Below are positions 35,538 to 43,668 of a stretch of DNA of 64,000 nt, one piece after another. The first letter of the stretch is position 1. Every line of letters starts with the position of its first letter. The translations under genes and the position numbers were made by a program. The notes beneath the pieces were generated by a model. It searched no databases. It worked only from the letters and a program-made list of their open reading frames with translations, and had not been told where the DNA came from. The DNA is from Tenacibaculum sp. SZ-18. GTDB lineage: Bacteria; Bacteroidota; Bacteroidia; Flavobacteriales; Flavobacteriaceae. The stretch lies in assembly GCF_002813915.1 (NCBI RefSeq), contig NZ_CP019335.1, positions 2,835,777 through 2,899,776 of the forward strand, given 5' to 3'.

Positions 35538-35820
35538 TTAAATTTCCAAAACTTATGCTTACTTCTTTGTCTTTTAAGTTCGTGAAAACTGACATTAAAA
35601 TGTTATAAAGTCTAGTTAAAACTTTGTATAATTTCAAGTGTAAAAATGACAGTTTACCGTAAATTAGTTGTACAAACAAAAATGAATATTTAAATTCACG
35701 ATTATAAAACATGTTCCTATCAAAAAGGGAAAAAAAAAGTAATTCTATTATTATTTATACTGAAAAGTACAAGCTGATTTTCCTCGTTGTTAAATTCAAA
35801 GTAATGAGTAACATTCAAAG

Positions 35821-35853
35821 AGTTCTATTGTAAAATTTGCAAGAACTTTTTTT
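35821..35853 (+). terminator. Weak terminator-like hairpin
   Basis: 6-bp stem AGTTCT / AGAACT with a 15-base loop, followed by seven T residues. No plus-strand gene precedes it, so it would only end a small unannotated RNA or read-through. Confidence 0.3.
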
Positions 35854-35861
35854 AAAAAAAT

Positions 35862-35893
35862 AACTTACGGGCACGTAAACCACGGGAGTATCT
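35862..35893 (+). ncRNA. Possible small structured RNA element
   Basis: A GC-richer island in AT-rich spacer: TTACG-GGCA-CGTAA forms a 5-bp hairpin, followed by AACCACGGG and flanked by ACT/AGT that can pair. The repeated CGGG units recall flavobacterial structured-RNA motifs such as Flavo-1, from memory and unverified. No downstream gene on the same strand is close. Confidence 0.25.
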
Positions 35894-35951
35894 ATTTATT
35901 TAAAGAATTTACCAATTCAGAAGAAGTCAAATGAAAATAAGAAAATTATAC

Positions 35952-35985
35952 AAAAGCCTCATTAAATTAATTTAGTGAGGCTTTT
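35952..35985. terminator. Terminator of the trp operon
   Basis: A 10-bp stem AAAAGCCTCA / TGAGGCTTTT with a 14-base AT loop, about 20 bases beyond the trpA stop on the minus strand. Confidence 0.7.
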
Positions 35986-36004
35986 ATTTATAAAATTCCT
36001 AAAA

Positions 36005-36775
36005 TTATTCTCCTTTTATACTTTTAATAAAGCCTGCTGTTCCCTCCACTCCATCTTTGTCTAAACTCTTAATAAAAGCAGATCCGATAATCGCTCCATT
36101 TCCATATTCACAAGCTTTTGTAAAAGTTGCATTATCAGAAATACCAAATCCAATAATTAACTTACTTTTTAAGTTCATTGATTTAATTCTTTCGAAATAA
36201 TCAATTTGCTGTTGAGAAATTTCACCTTTTGCTCCTGTAATTGATGAAGAAGCTACCATGTAAATGAAACCTTCTGTTAACTCATCTATTTTACGAATTC
36301 TCTCATCTGGAGTTTTTGGTGTGATTAAGAACACATTCGTAATTCCGTACTTCGCGAATAAAGCTTTATAATGTGTTTCATATTCAACCATTGGTAAATC
36401 AGGAATAATCACAGTATCAACGCCACAATCAATTACTTTTTGACAAAAAGCATCTTCTCCGTATTTGATAATTTGGTTTACATATCCCATTAAAACTAAT
36501 GGTGTTGTATTAATATCTTTTAAAGCTTGAAGTTGTTCGAAAACAACATCTAAATTCATTCCATTTTTTAATGCTACAGAACTACTATGCTGAATTGTTG
36601 GTCCATCCGCCAAAGGATCTGAATAAGGTAAACCAACTTCGATAAAATCAACTCCGTTACTACCTAATTGCGAAATAATTCTTTCCGTTCCATTTAAATC
36701 TGGAAACCCAGCTGTAAAAAATATAGATAAAAGGTTTTTATCTTTCTTTTGAAATATTTGTTGAATTGAATTCAT
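36005..36775 (-). CDS. trpA: Tryptophan synthase alpha chain
   Basis: Cleaves indole-3-glycerol phosphate to indole, which passes through a tunnel to TrpB. The 256-residue TIM-barrel protein has FIEVGLPYSDPLADGPTIQH, holding the catalytic Glu and Asp, and GFGISDNATFTKACEYGNGAIIGSAF, the phosphate site. It is the last gene of the operon, overlapping the MreB-like gene by 4 bases (ATGA). Confidence 0.97.
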   Translation of the reverse strand: MNSIQQIFQKKDKNLLSIFFTAGFPDLNGTERIISQLGSNGVDFIEVGLPYSDPLADGPTIQHSSSVALKNGMNLDVVFEQLQALKDINTTPLVLMGYVNQIIKYGEDAFCQKVIDCGVDTVIIPDLPMVEYETHYKALFAKYGITNVFLITPKTPDERIRKIDELTEGFIYMVASSSITGAKGEISQQQIDYFERIKSMNLKSKLIIGFGISDNATFTKACEYGNGAIIGSAFIKSLDKDGVEGTAGFIKSIKGE

Positions 36776-37176
36776 TGTTTTGTTTCTTGATACATTTTAA
36801 GTTTTTGTAAAGCTTGATCTTTCGTTAATTCATTCCCTCCTTCTATGACAAAAACATCTACTGCTGAGCTGTGTCGAATTGCATCAATTAAAGCTCTTTC
36901 TTCTACTTGCGACAATCCTTCATTTATCATTTCTATTTGATGTGCTAAAACAATTAAAGAACGTGAAAAAAAACTTCCTAATCTTGGAACTAATTCACTA
37001 ATTAATGAGCTTAAAAAACGTTCCCCTTCTGTAAAATTTGCAAATAATATTTTCGAATTTGAAAATGGAATAACTGCATTTCTTTCAATAAACAATCCAT
37101 TATCTAGTCTATATACTTTTATTTTGTCTATATAGAAAAGAATATAGATTGGTATTGGTTTAAAAAATGATAACAT
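36772..37176 (-). CDS. MreB-like short protein between trpB and trpA
   Basis: A 134-residue protein that is not a tryptophan enzyme. It carries SLIVLAHQIEMINEGLSQVE, then ERALIDAIRHSSAVDVFVIEG, which resembles the MreB segment PRVVIAVPSGxTEVEKRAVxDAAxxAGAxEVYLIEE. The N-terminal IYILFYIDKIKVYRLDNGLFIERNAVIPF matches the opposing MreB strands IGIDLGTANTLVYVxGxGIVLxEPSVVAI loosely (shown in part). The nucleotide-binding DLGT motif is not present. It would correspond only to the first third of an actin-like fold. Role unknown; it overlaps trpA by 4 bases, so is translated with it. Confidence 0.65.
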   Translation of the reverse strand: MLSFFKPIPIYILFYIDKIKVYRLDNGLFIERNAVIPFSNSKILFANFTEGERFLSSLISELVPRLGSFFSRSLIVLAHQIEMINEGLSQVEERALIDAIRHSSAVDVFVIEGGNELTKDQALQKLKMYQETKQ

Positions 37177-37186
37177 AAAATAATAG

Positions 37187-38365
37187 TTATTCTTCTAAAT
37201 GCTTTACATAAGTTTGTAAATCTTTGTCTCCTCTACCTGATAAGTTAATCACTATAACTTGATCTGACTGTAATTTCAACTTTGGAAGTACTGCAAAGGC
37301 ATGAGCAGTTTCTAAAGCTGGAATAATCCCTTCTAATCTAGTTAATTCGAAAGCCGACTGTAATGCTTCTTTATCTGTAGCATTCATGAACGTTGCTCTT
37401 TTAGAATCAAACAAAAATGCATGTAAAGGTCCAACTCCAGGATAATCTAATCCAGCAGAAATTGAATATGGCTCAACAATTTGTCCATATTCATCTTGCA
37501 TTAAAATAGTTTTACTTCCATGAATTACACCTACTTCTCCTAATTGAGATGTTGCAGCACTTTCTCCAGAATCAACACCTAAACCGGCAGCTTCAACAGC
37601 AATTAACTCTACTTCTTCATCTTCTAAATAATGATAAAAAGCTCCGGCTGCATTACTTCCACCACCAACACAAGCAATAATGGTATCAGGATTTTCTTTT
37701 CCAGTTTTCTCCTTTAGTTGCCATTTTATTTCCTCTGAAATAATTGCTTGTAAACGAGCTACCATATCTGGATGTGGATGCGGACCAACAACAGAACCAA
37801 TTAAATAAAAAGTTTCTGGGTTTTGAATCCAATAACGAATTGCTTCGTTTGTTGCATCTTTTAAGGTTTTACTTCCACTTGTAGCAGGAACAATTTTTGC
37901 ACCTAACATTTTCATACGAGCAACATTTGGAGCCTGACGTTCGATGTCTTTTTCTCCCATGAAAACGATACATTCTACATCCATTAAAGCACAAACTGTG
38001 GCTGTAGCAACACCATGTTGACCTGCTCCTGTTTCTGCAATAATTTGAGTCTTTCCTAAACGCTTTGCAATTAAGATTTGACCAATTGTATTGTTTACCT
38101 TGTGTGCACCTGTATGATTTAAATCTTCACGCTTTAAGTAAATATGAGCTCCATATTTTTCAGATAAGCGATTTGCATAATACAACGGACTTGGACGTCC
38201 AACATAATCTTTCAATAAAGCTTTGTATTCCTTTTGGAAAGATTCAGACTCTATAATTTTAATATAATTGTCTTCTAGTTCTTTTACGTTTGGATATAAT
38301 AATTCTGGAATAAACGCTCCCCCAAACTCTCCGTAATAACCGTTTTTGTCTGGATTATATTTCAT
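37187..38365 (-). CDS. trpB: Tryptophan synthase beta chain
   Basis: PLP enzyme that condenses indole with serine to form tryptophan. 392 residues; [18 protein letters not shown] contains the PLP Lys, and [15 protein letters not shown] binds the phosphate. The N terminus [17 protein letters not shown] is typical. It overlaps trpF by 11 bases and forms the alpha2-beta2 complex with TrpA. Confidence 0.98.
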   Translation of the reverse strand: MKYNPDKNGYYGEFGGAFIPELLYPNVKELEDNYIKIIESESFQKEYKALLKDYVGRPSPLYYANRLSEKYGAHIYLKREDLNHTGAHKVNNTIGQILIAKRLGKTQIIAETGAGQHGVATATVCALMDVECIVFMGEKDIERQAPNVARMKMLGAKIVPATSGSKTLKDATNEAIRYWIQNPETFYLIGSVVGPHPHPDMVARLQAIISEEIKWQLKEKTGKENPDTIIACVGGGSNAAGAFYHYLEDEEVELIAVEAAGLGVDSGESAATSQLGEVGVIHGSKTILMQDEYGQIVEPYSISAGLDYPGVGPLHAFLFDSKRATFMNATDKEALQSAFELTRLEGIIPALETAHAFAVLPKLKLQSDQVIVINLSGRGDKDLQTYVKHLEE

Positions 38366-38969
38366 TTTTAAACTTTTTAAGTTTTTTTATAGATTTTAAA
38401 CCTGGTTCTGTTTCAAATTTACTGTTTACGTCAATGGCATAAATTGGCAAATTAGTTTTACTTATTTCTTTTACAGCAGTTACTTCTTCTAAACCAATTC
38501 CTCCACTTAGAAAAAATGGCTTGGTTGAAGGATAATTTTTCAACACTGTCCAATCAAATACCACTCCATTTCCTCCTCTTTCTTTTCCTTTAGTATCAAA
38601 CAAGAAATAATCAGCTACTGATTCGTATGCTTCAAGAATTGAAAAATCAAAAGTGTCTTTAATTCCAAAAACTTTAATGATTTCAACTTTTGGTAAATGC
38701 TTTTTTATTTCTTGAATATAGGCTACGGATTCATCCCCATGCAATTGTAAAGCTTCTAACTCATACTCTTCAGCAAGTGAAACTAAAATTTCCAAATATT
38801 CATTTACAAATACACCTGTTTTTTTTATTCCTTTAGGAATTTCAGGTATAATACCTTCAAAGTTTCTTTTGGACCTTTCGTAGAAAATAAAACCTAAATA
38901 ATCAGGTTTTAATTCAGCAACTTGCCGAATATTATCTACGTATTTCATACCACAAACTTTTAGCTTCAT
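38355..38969 (-). CDS. trpF: Phosphoribosylanthranilate isomerase
   Basis: Amadori rearrangement of PRA to CdRP, third step from anthranilate. 204 residues, with [20 protein letters not shown], which holds the catalytic Cys, LQLHGDES, and [17 protein letters not shown] with the catalytic Asp. It overlaps the upstream unknown gene by 4 bases and trpB by 11, so translation is coupled. Confidence 0.96.
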   Translation of the reverse strand: MKLKVCGMKYVDNIRQVAELKPDYLGFIFYERSKRNFEGIIPEIPKGIKKTGVFVNEYLEILVSLAEEYELEALQLHGDESVAYIQEIKKHLPKVEIIKVFGIKDTFDFSILEAYESVADYFLFDTKGKERGGNGVVFDWTVLKNYPSTKPFFLSGGIGLEEVTAVKEISKTNLPIYAIDVNSKFETEPGLKSIKKLKKFKNEI

Positions 38970-39475
38970 TTCCTGTTCTTTTTACAGTGATTATACAATA
39001 GACTTATTGAATTAAAATAGTTAGATTCAAAAGAAATAGTACGTATATCTTTCATTTCGAAAACTTCATCGAAATCTAAATCTATAGTCCCATCTGATTT
39101 TATAAAATCTATTGAAAAACTTTTATCATCATATTCCCCTAATGTCCCATAAAATAATTCTTCCTCAACTTCATCTTGAAACTCAAAACAACCGTATTTT
39201 GCTTCTAACCTTTTTAAAATTTCAATAGTATTATCAAATTTAAAGTCATTTGGATTTTGAACTTTAATTTCTTTTAATTCTATCACCTTTTGGATTACGC
39301 TAGAGTTTTCAACTTTTGATATTTCTACAATATGATTCTTATTCAGTAATTTAAACCCATCCAGTTGATAGTCACTAGGAATAGATTTTATTAAGATCCA
39401 ACCTTCATTTTCATCTAAGAAAACACCTGTTTCTAGAACCTCCCAATCAGCTATTTTATAATTCTCTATTCTCAA
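38966..39475 (-). CDS. Unknown acidic protein inside the trp operon
   Basis: A 169-residue acidic protein (start MRIENYKIADWEVLETGVFL, end [11 protein letters not shown]) with no signal, membrane segment or family I recognise. It is predicted alpha/beta, with many Glu/Asp and the segment ISFESNYFNSISLLYNHC. It lies 12 bases after trpC and overlaps trpF by 4 bases, so it is translated within the operon. It is not part of the standard pathway. Its acidic small-domain look resembles some immunity proteins, but that is an impression only. Confidence 0.7.
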   Translation of the reverse strand: MRIENYKIADWEVLETGVFLDENEGWILIKSIPSDYQLDGFKLLNKNHIVEISKVENSSVIQKVIELKEIKVQNPNDFKFDNTIEILKRLEAKYGCFEFQDEVEEELFYGTLGEYDDKSFSIDFIKSDGTIDLDFDEVFEMKDIRTISFESNYFNSISLLYNHCKKNRK

Positions 39476-39487
39476 ACTATTGTATTA

Positions 39488-40276
39488 TTATCTGATTTGA
39501 TTTATAAAGTCTAAACAAGCTTCTCCCGGATTTTCTTCTTTCATAAAGTTTTCTCCGATTAAAAACCCTTGAAAACCGTACTCTTTTAATCCTGTAACAA
39601 TTCTTGGATTGCTAATTCCGCTTTCAGAAACTTTGATCGCCGAACTTGGTATTTGGTTCGCCAAATTGATAGAATGTTCTAAATCAACTTTAAAAGTTTT
39701 TAAATCACGATTATTGATTCCTATAATCTTATTATCTAAATCAGAAATTTTATCTAAATCTTGTTGGTTATGAACTTCATATAAAACCTCTAACCCAAGA
39801 TCGTTAGCTAATTGTCCATAATTCTTAATTTCTTCTGCAGTTAAACAAGCTGCAATTAACAAAATCACATCTGCTCCAATAGCCTTCGCTTCTACAATTT
39901 GAAAACCATCAACAACGAAATCTTTGCGCAAAATTGGCTTGATATTATTAACAGTTCTTGCCTCCATTAAATCTGCCATTGTTCCTCCGAAGAAAGAAGT
40001 ATCCGTTAAGATTGACTGCGCTGCAACATTTGCATCTAAATATCCGTTTGTTACTTCATTAACAGAGACCTGATCGTTGATAATTCCTTTCGAAGGAGAT
40101 TGCCTTTTAAATTCTGCAATAATTCCTGTAGAACCTTCTTCTGTTAACGAAGCTTTTAAAGAAATTGGAGTTCTTTTAAACTTTGGACTTTCTACTAATT
40201 TTTTAACAGGAACTTCAGACTTTATTTTAGCTATTTCCTGCTTTTTAAAATTTATAATTTTTTCTAAAATTGTCAT
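39488..40276 (-). CDS. trpC: Indole-3-glycerol phosphate synthase
   Basis: Ring closure of CdRP to indole-3-glycerol phosphate. 262 residues, TIM barrel; IIAEFKRQSPSKGIIND carries the catalytic Lys, ILRKDFVVD and ALGINNRDLKTF-like IGINNRDLKTFKVDL follow, and KVSESGIS closes the site. trpC and trpF are separate proteins here, not fused as in E. coli. Confidence 0.97.
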   Translation of the reverse strand: MTILEKIINFKKQEIAKIKSEVPVKKLVESPKFKRTPISLKASLTEEGSTGIIAEFKRQSPSKGIINDQVSVNEVTNGYLDANVAAQSILTDTSFFGGTMADLMEARTVNNIKPILRKDFVVDGFQIVEAKAIGADVILLIAACLTAEEIKNYGQLANDLGLEVLYEVHNQQDLDKISDLDNKIIGINNRDLKTFKVDLEHSINLANQIPSSAIKVSESGISNPRIVTGLKEYGFQGFLIGENFMKEENPGEACLDFINQIR

Positions 40277-40291
40277 TTCATCTAATAATTA

Positions 40292-40358
40292 CGTCATTGC
40301 GAATAAAGTGAAGCAATCTTTTTATTGAGATTACTTCGTCATTCTTCCTCGTAATGAC
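40292..40358. repeat. REP-like palindromic repeat, copy B (between trpD and trpC)
   Basis: Begins GTCATTGCGA and ends TCGTAATGAC (arms match except one G/A-type difference), with inner arms GAAGCAATCT / AGATTACTTC: a long hairpin-forming sequence 67 bases long. Nearly the same as copy C, 1 kb upstream in the operon. Confidence 0.8.
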
Positions 40359-40368
40359 AATAGTTTAT

Positions 40369-41355
40369 TTAACTCACTAATTTTTGTAAACACTCTTTTG
40401 CTTTCCCTCCGAATAATGAAGATTTTGCTTCTTCAAAAGCAGCTGAAAAGTCTTTATTTGAGTCTATTATTGTTAATGCAAAGGCAGCATTTGTAAGCAC
40501 AACACTATTTTGCGCTTCTGTACCTTCACCATTTAAAATTGTTTTGAAAATTTTTGCTGCTTCTTCTACAGAATTTCCTCCGTAAATATCTGATTGTTCA
40601 ACACGTTGAATTCCTAAATCTTCTGGAGTTATTAATTGCTCACCTTGCTTTGTAAATAATTTAAATCCTCCAGTTAATGAGATTTCATCATATCCATCTA
40701 AAGCATGAACAATTCCGTAATTTGTTCCTTCTTCTTGTAAGATATAATTGTATAATCTAGCTACTTCTAAATTAAATGTACCCAACAATTGATTTTGAGC
40801 GAAACTTGGATTTACCAAAGGCCCCAACATATTGAAAAATGTCTTTAATTTTAAAGCCTTACGAATTGGACCTACTGCCTTCATTGCTGGATGAAATTTC
40901 GGAGCATGTAAAAAACAAATATTTGCTTTTTCTAGCTGTCCTTTTAGCACCGATTCATCATTTGTGAACTCATACCCAAAACTCTCTAACATATCAGAAG
41001 AACCCGACTTTGATGAAACAGAATAATTTCCATGTTTAGCCACTTTTTGTCCAGTTCCTGCAACTACAAATGAAGTTAAAGTAGAAATATTAAACGTGTC
41101 TTTTCCATCTCCTCCTGTTCCAACTATATCAATGGTATTGAACTCAGATAAATCAACTTTAATTGCCAATTCTAATAATGCCTCTCTAAATCCTGCTAAT
41201 TCTTCAGCAGTTATCGGACGCATCATAAATACAGTTAAGAAAGAAGCTAAATGCGCATCATTATATTGTTCTTTAGCAATATCAATTAAAATCTGTTTTG
41301 CTTCACTTTTTGTTAATCGTTTGTGCTGATACAAATCGTTTAAAATATCTTTCAT
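40369..41355 (-). CDS. trpD: Anthranilate phosphoribosyltransferase
   Basis: Transfers phosphoribosyl from PRPP to anthranilate. 328 residues, with the glycine-rich PRPP site GTGGDGKDTFNISTLTSF, KHGNYSVSSKSGSSDMLE and the metal motif region DGYDEIS. It is the second unit after trpG, flanked by REP copies B and C. Confidence 0.97.
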   Translation of the reverse strand: MKDILNDLYQHKRLTKSEAKQILIDIAKEQYNDAHLASFLTVFMMRPITAEELAGFREALLELAIKVDLSEFNTIDIVGTGGDGKDTFNISTLTSFVVAGTGQKVAKHGNYSVSSKSGSSDMLESFGYEFTNDESVLKGQLEKANICFLHAPKFHPAMKAVGPIRKALKLKTFFNMLGPLVNPSFAQNQLLGTFNLEVARLYNYILQEEGTNYGIVHALDGYDEISLTGGFKLFTKQGEQLITPEDLGIQRVEQSDIYGGNSVEEAAKIFKTILNGEGTEAQNSVVLTNAAFALTIIDSNKDFSAAFEEAKSSLFGGKAKECLQKLVS

Positions 41356-41366
41356 ACTATAAGCTG

Positions 41367-41429
41367 GTCATTGCGAGTTTAAACGAGGCAATCTCTTTCA
41401 AAAGATTACTTCACTTCGTTCGTAATGAC
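41367..41429. repeat. REP-like palindromic repeat, copy C (between trpG and trpD)
   Basis: GTCATTGCGA ... CGAGGCAATCT ... AGATTACTTC ... TCGTAATGAC, 63 bases, arranged as a long imperfect hairpin like copy B. It fills most of the gap between trpG's stop and trpD's start. Confidence 0.8.
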
Positions 41430-41432
41430 ATT

Positions 41433-42014
41433 TTAATTTTTAGAAACTGAATTAATAAAATTGCGAACTAATTGCTCTCCCACTTCTGTTAGAATACTTT
41501 CTGGATGAAATTGCACAGCGCTAATTTGATGTTTTGTATGACGGATTGCCATAATTCCTCCATCTTCATCAATTGCCGTCACCTCCAAATCTGCAGGTAA
41601 ATCTTCATTAGAAGCAATCCAAGAATGATAACGTGCCGCTGGAAAAACTTCAGGAATATCCTTGAAAATTACCGCTTCTGGTTTGGTAACCTTCATATCT
41701 GTAGCCACACCATGAAAAACTTCGTTCATATTTATTATAGTTCCACCGAATACTTCTGTGATTGCTTGTAATCCTAAACACACACCAAAAATTGGCTTCT
41801 TTCCTGCATAGGTTTTGATGACCTCTTTTAAGATTCCAGCTTCATCAGGAATTCCTGGTCCAGGAGACAACATAATTAAATCATAATCTCCAACTTCTTC
41901 AACTGTGATTTCGTCATTTCTATATACATCTGGATACTTGTCCGTAATTTTCTCCACCATGTGAACCAAATTATAGGTAAACGAATCGTAATTATCTAAG
42001 ATTAATATTTTCAT
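41433..42014 (-). CDS. trpG: Anthranilate synthase component II (glutamine amidotransferase)
   Basis: Supplies ammonia from glutamine to TrpE. 193 residues, class I amidotransferase: LILDNYDSFTYNLVH at the start, GVCLGLQAI with the nucleophilic Cys near residue 79, and SAVQFHPESILTEVG with the catalytic His and Glu. It follows trpE after 88 bases. Confidence 0.97.
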   Translation of the reverse strand: MKILILDNYDSFTYNLVHMVEKITDKYPDVYRNDEITVEEVGDYDLIMLSPGPGIPDEAGILKEVIKTYAGKKPIFGVCLGLQAITEVFGGTIINMNEVFHGVATDMKVTKPEAVIFKDIPEVFPAARYHSWIASNEDLPADLEVTAIDEDGGIMAIRHTKHQISAVQFHPESILTEVGEQLVRNFINSVSKN

Positions 42015-42102
42015 GTTTTTTTCTAGTATTGAGTACTGAGCTATTAATATTAAGTTCGAATCATTTCTTCTAATTACTGAATACTAACTTCTCTAGACTG
42101 TT

Positions 42103-43494
42103 TTAAATTTTTTCAGCTAAGGTTAACGCCTTCTTTAATGCTGCTAGTTTGTTATTAACTTCTTGCAACTCTTTTTCTTCATCTGAATGAATTACAATTC
42201 CCGCTCCTGCTTGATAGTAAAGGACATTATTTTTACTTACAAAAGATCGAATACCAATTGCCAAGTTAACATCTCCGTTCAATCCCATAATTCCAACAGC
42301 TCCTCCATAAAATCCGCGAGATTGATTTTCATATTTATCAATTAACTGCATTGCCTTATATTTTGGAGCTCCGCTTAACGTTCCTGCCGGAAAAGTATCT
42401 CCAACAATCTTAATTGGATCTCCCATTAATTGTCCTTGAACTGTAGAAACTAAGTGAATGACATGACTGAAATATTGTACTTCCTTAAATACTTCAACAG
42501 TTACATTTTCTGCATGTTTACTTAAGTCGTTTCTAGCCAAATCAACTAACATTACATGCTCTGCTGTTTCTTTTTTATCTTCTGATAATTTCTTTCCCAA
42601 CTTAATATCTTCGGCCATATCTCCAGTTCTTCTGAAAGTTCCTGCAATTGGATTGATAATAGCTTTTCCGTTGTTGATTTTAATTTGAGCTTCTGGAGAA
42701 GACCCCATTAATTTGAAACTTCCGTAGTCAAAGTAAAATAAATATGGTGATGGATTTATAGAACGCAATGCTCTGTATACATTAAATTCATCTCCTTTAT
42801 ATTTTTGTTGAAATTGACGCGATAATACCAATTGGAAAACATCTCCTCTTTTGCAATGCGCCTTTGCTCGTTTTACATTTTCAATAAAATCTTCGCTCGT
42901 AACATTAGATGTTTCCTCTCCTTGAATTTCAAATTTTTGCGTATTGAATGCTTGTGCTTCGATTATCGTTTCAATCTCTTCTAATCTTGACTCTTCTCCT
43001 ACTTCAAGGTTTTCTATCAACTGCATTTCGTCATTAAAATGATTAATTGCAATAATAAATCTGTAAAAGCTATACTGCATCATTGGAATTGCAGAAGGAG
43101 CATCTGGATTAGTTAATTTAATAGTTTCGAAATACTGAACACTATCGTATGTTGTATAACCATATAATCCATTAAAAGATTTTAGTCTCTCATCGCAATC
43201 TAAATCGATTCGACTCGTAAAATTTTTAAATAATTCATTGAAATTTCTATCAATTGGTTGTTTTTCAACCTCTTTATTTTTCAAAGAAATCGTAAAATCA
43301 TTTTTATCAGCTTTGAAAGAAACTATAGGTTCAACACATATGAAAGAGAAACTTTCTTCTTTACTGTGATAATCTGAACTCTCTAGCAGTAATGTACTCG
43401 GATATTTGTCTCTCAAACGCAAATACAAACCAACCGGAGTAACCGTATCTGCTATTTTTTGTTTACAAATTGTTTTAAATTGTAATGGCTTCAT
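42103..43494 (-). CDS. trpE: Anthranilate synthase component I
   Basis: Converts chorismate plus ammonia to anthranilate, the committed step; normally inhibited by tryptophan. I start it at the ATG complementary to 43492-43494 (MKPLQFKTICKQ, 463 residues). An upstream in-frame TTG at 43563 would add 23 residues encoded by the attenuator hairpin, so I reject it. LLESSD at about residue 38 matches the Trp-binding LLES motif used in feedback control. Catalytic blocks include NPSPYLFYFDY, GSSPEAQIKIN, PIAGTFRRTG and YFSHVIHLVSTVQG. First gene of the operon, behind leader peptide and attenuator. Confidence 0.96.
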   Translation of the reverse strand: MKPLQFKTICKQKIADTVTPVGLYLRLRDKYPSTLLLESSDYHSKEESFSFICVEPIVSFKADKNDFTISLKNKEVEKQPIDRNFNELFKNFTSRIDLDCDERLKSFNGLYGYTTYDSVQYFETIKLTNPDAPSAIPMMQYSFYRFIIAINHFNDEMQLIENLEVGEESRLEEIETIIEAQAFNTQKFEIQGEETSNVTSEDFIENVKRAKAHCKRGDVFQLVLSRQFQQKYKGDEFNVYRALRSINPSPYLFYFDYGSFKLMGSSPEAQIKINNGKAIINPIAGTFRRTGDMAEDIKLGKKLSEDKKETAEHVMLVDLARNDLSKHAENVTVEVFKEVQYFSHVIHLVSTVQGQLMGDPIKIVGDTFPAGTLSGAPKYKAMQLIDKYENQSRGFYGGAVGIMGLNGDVNLAIGIRSFVSKNNVLYYQAGAGIVIHSDEEKELQEVNNKLAALKKALTLAEKI

Positions 43495-43508
43495 TTTAAT
43501 TTGGTCAA

Positions 43509-43542
43509 TAAAAAAAGGCTTATCATGAGATAAGCCTTTTTC
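43509..43542 (-). terminator. trp attenuator
   Basis: On the minus strand, AAAAAGGCTTATC pairs with GATAAGCCTTTTT across a 4-base TCAT loop, followed by T residues: an intrinsic terminator located between the leader peptide and trpE, 15 bases before the trpE ATG. With the leader peptide at 43574-43627 it forms a transcription attenuator. Confidence 0.88.
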
Positions 43543-43573
43543 GTTATTATTTATATATAACAAGATGGTCTCA

Positions 43574-43627
43574 CTAACGTAAGTTATGAGATTTCCACCA
43601 CCAGTTATTTAATTGTATTGTTTTCAT
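43574..43627 (-). CDS. trpL: trp operon leader peptide with three consecutive Trp codons
   Basis: A 17-residue peptide, MKTIQLNNWWWKSHNLR, ending in TAG. Three adjacent TGG codons make ribosome movement sensitive to charged tRNA-Trp. The segment CTCATAAC-TTAC-GTTAGTGAG near the end of the ORF forms a stem (pause/1:2 hairpin), and GGTGG over the Trp codons can pair with ACCATC further down. The attenuator follows at 43542-43509. When Trp is scarce, stalling on WWW should prevent terminator formation; when ample, the terminator forms. The consensus promoter ends only 6 bases before the ATG, so the peptide is translated from a near-leaderless mRNA. Confidence 0.9.
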   Translation of the reverse strand: MKTIQLNNWWWKSHNLR

Positions 43628-43633
43628 TTGCAA

Positions 43634-43665
43634 CAAAGTTATAAAGTCATTTTTATCTAAACAAA
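43634..43665 (-). promoter_or_regulatory. Consensus promoter of the trp operon
   Basis: Minus strand TTTG (complement of 43662-43665), 20-base spacer, TAACTTTG (complement of 43634-43641), an exact match to the Bacteroidota consensus TTTG-N19-21-TAnnTTTG, 6 bases before trpL. Confidence 0.85.
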
Positions 43666-43668
43666 TAT

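Larger units (their letters stand above)
35538..36004. other. Gene-free stretch between trpA and the TlpA gene
   Basis: About 470 bases hold no credible coding frame. They contain a weak hairpin with T-run (35821-35853), a possible structured RNA (35862-35893) and the terminator of the trp operon (35952-35985). The remainder is AT-rich and has no recognisable feature. Confidence 0.6.

Noticed and set aside
35500..35712. Short minus-strand frame upstream of the TlpA gene
   Set aside because: No family features, overlaps the TlpA start in another frame and has random AT-rich composition.
43495..43563. Longer trpE starting at a TTG at 43563
   Set aside because: The extra 23 codons are encoded by the attenuator hairpin, and trpE homology begins at the ATG at 43494.
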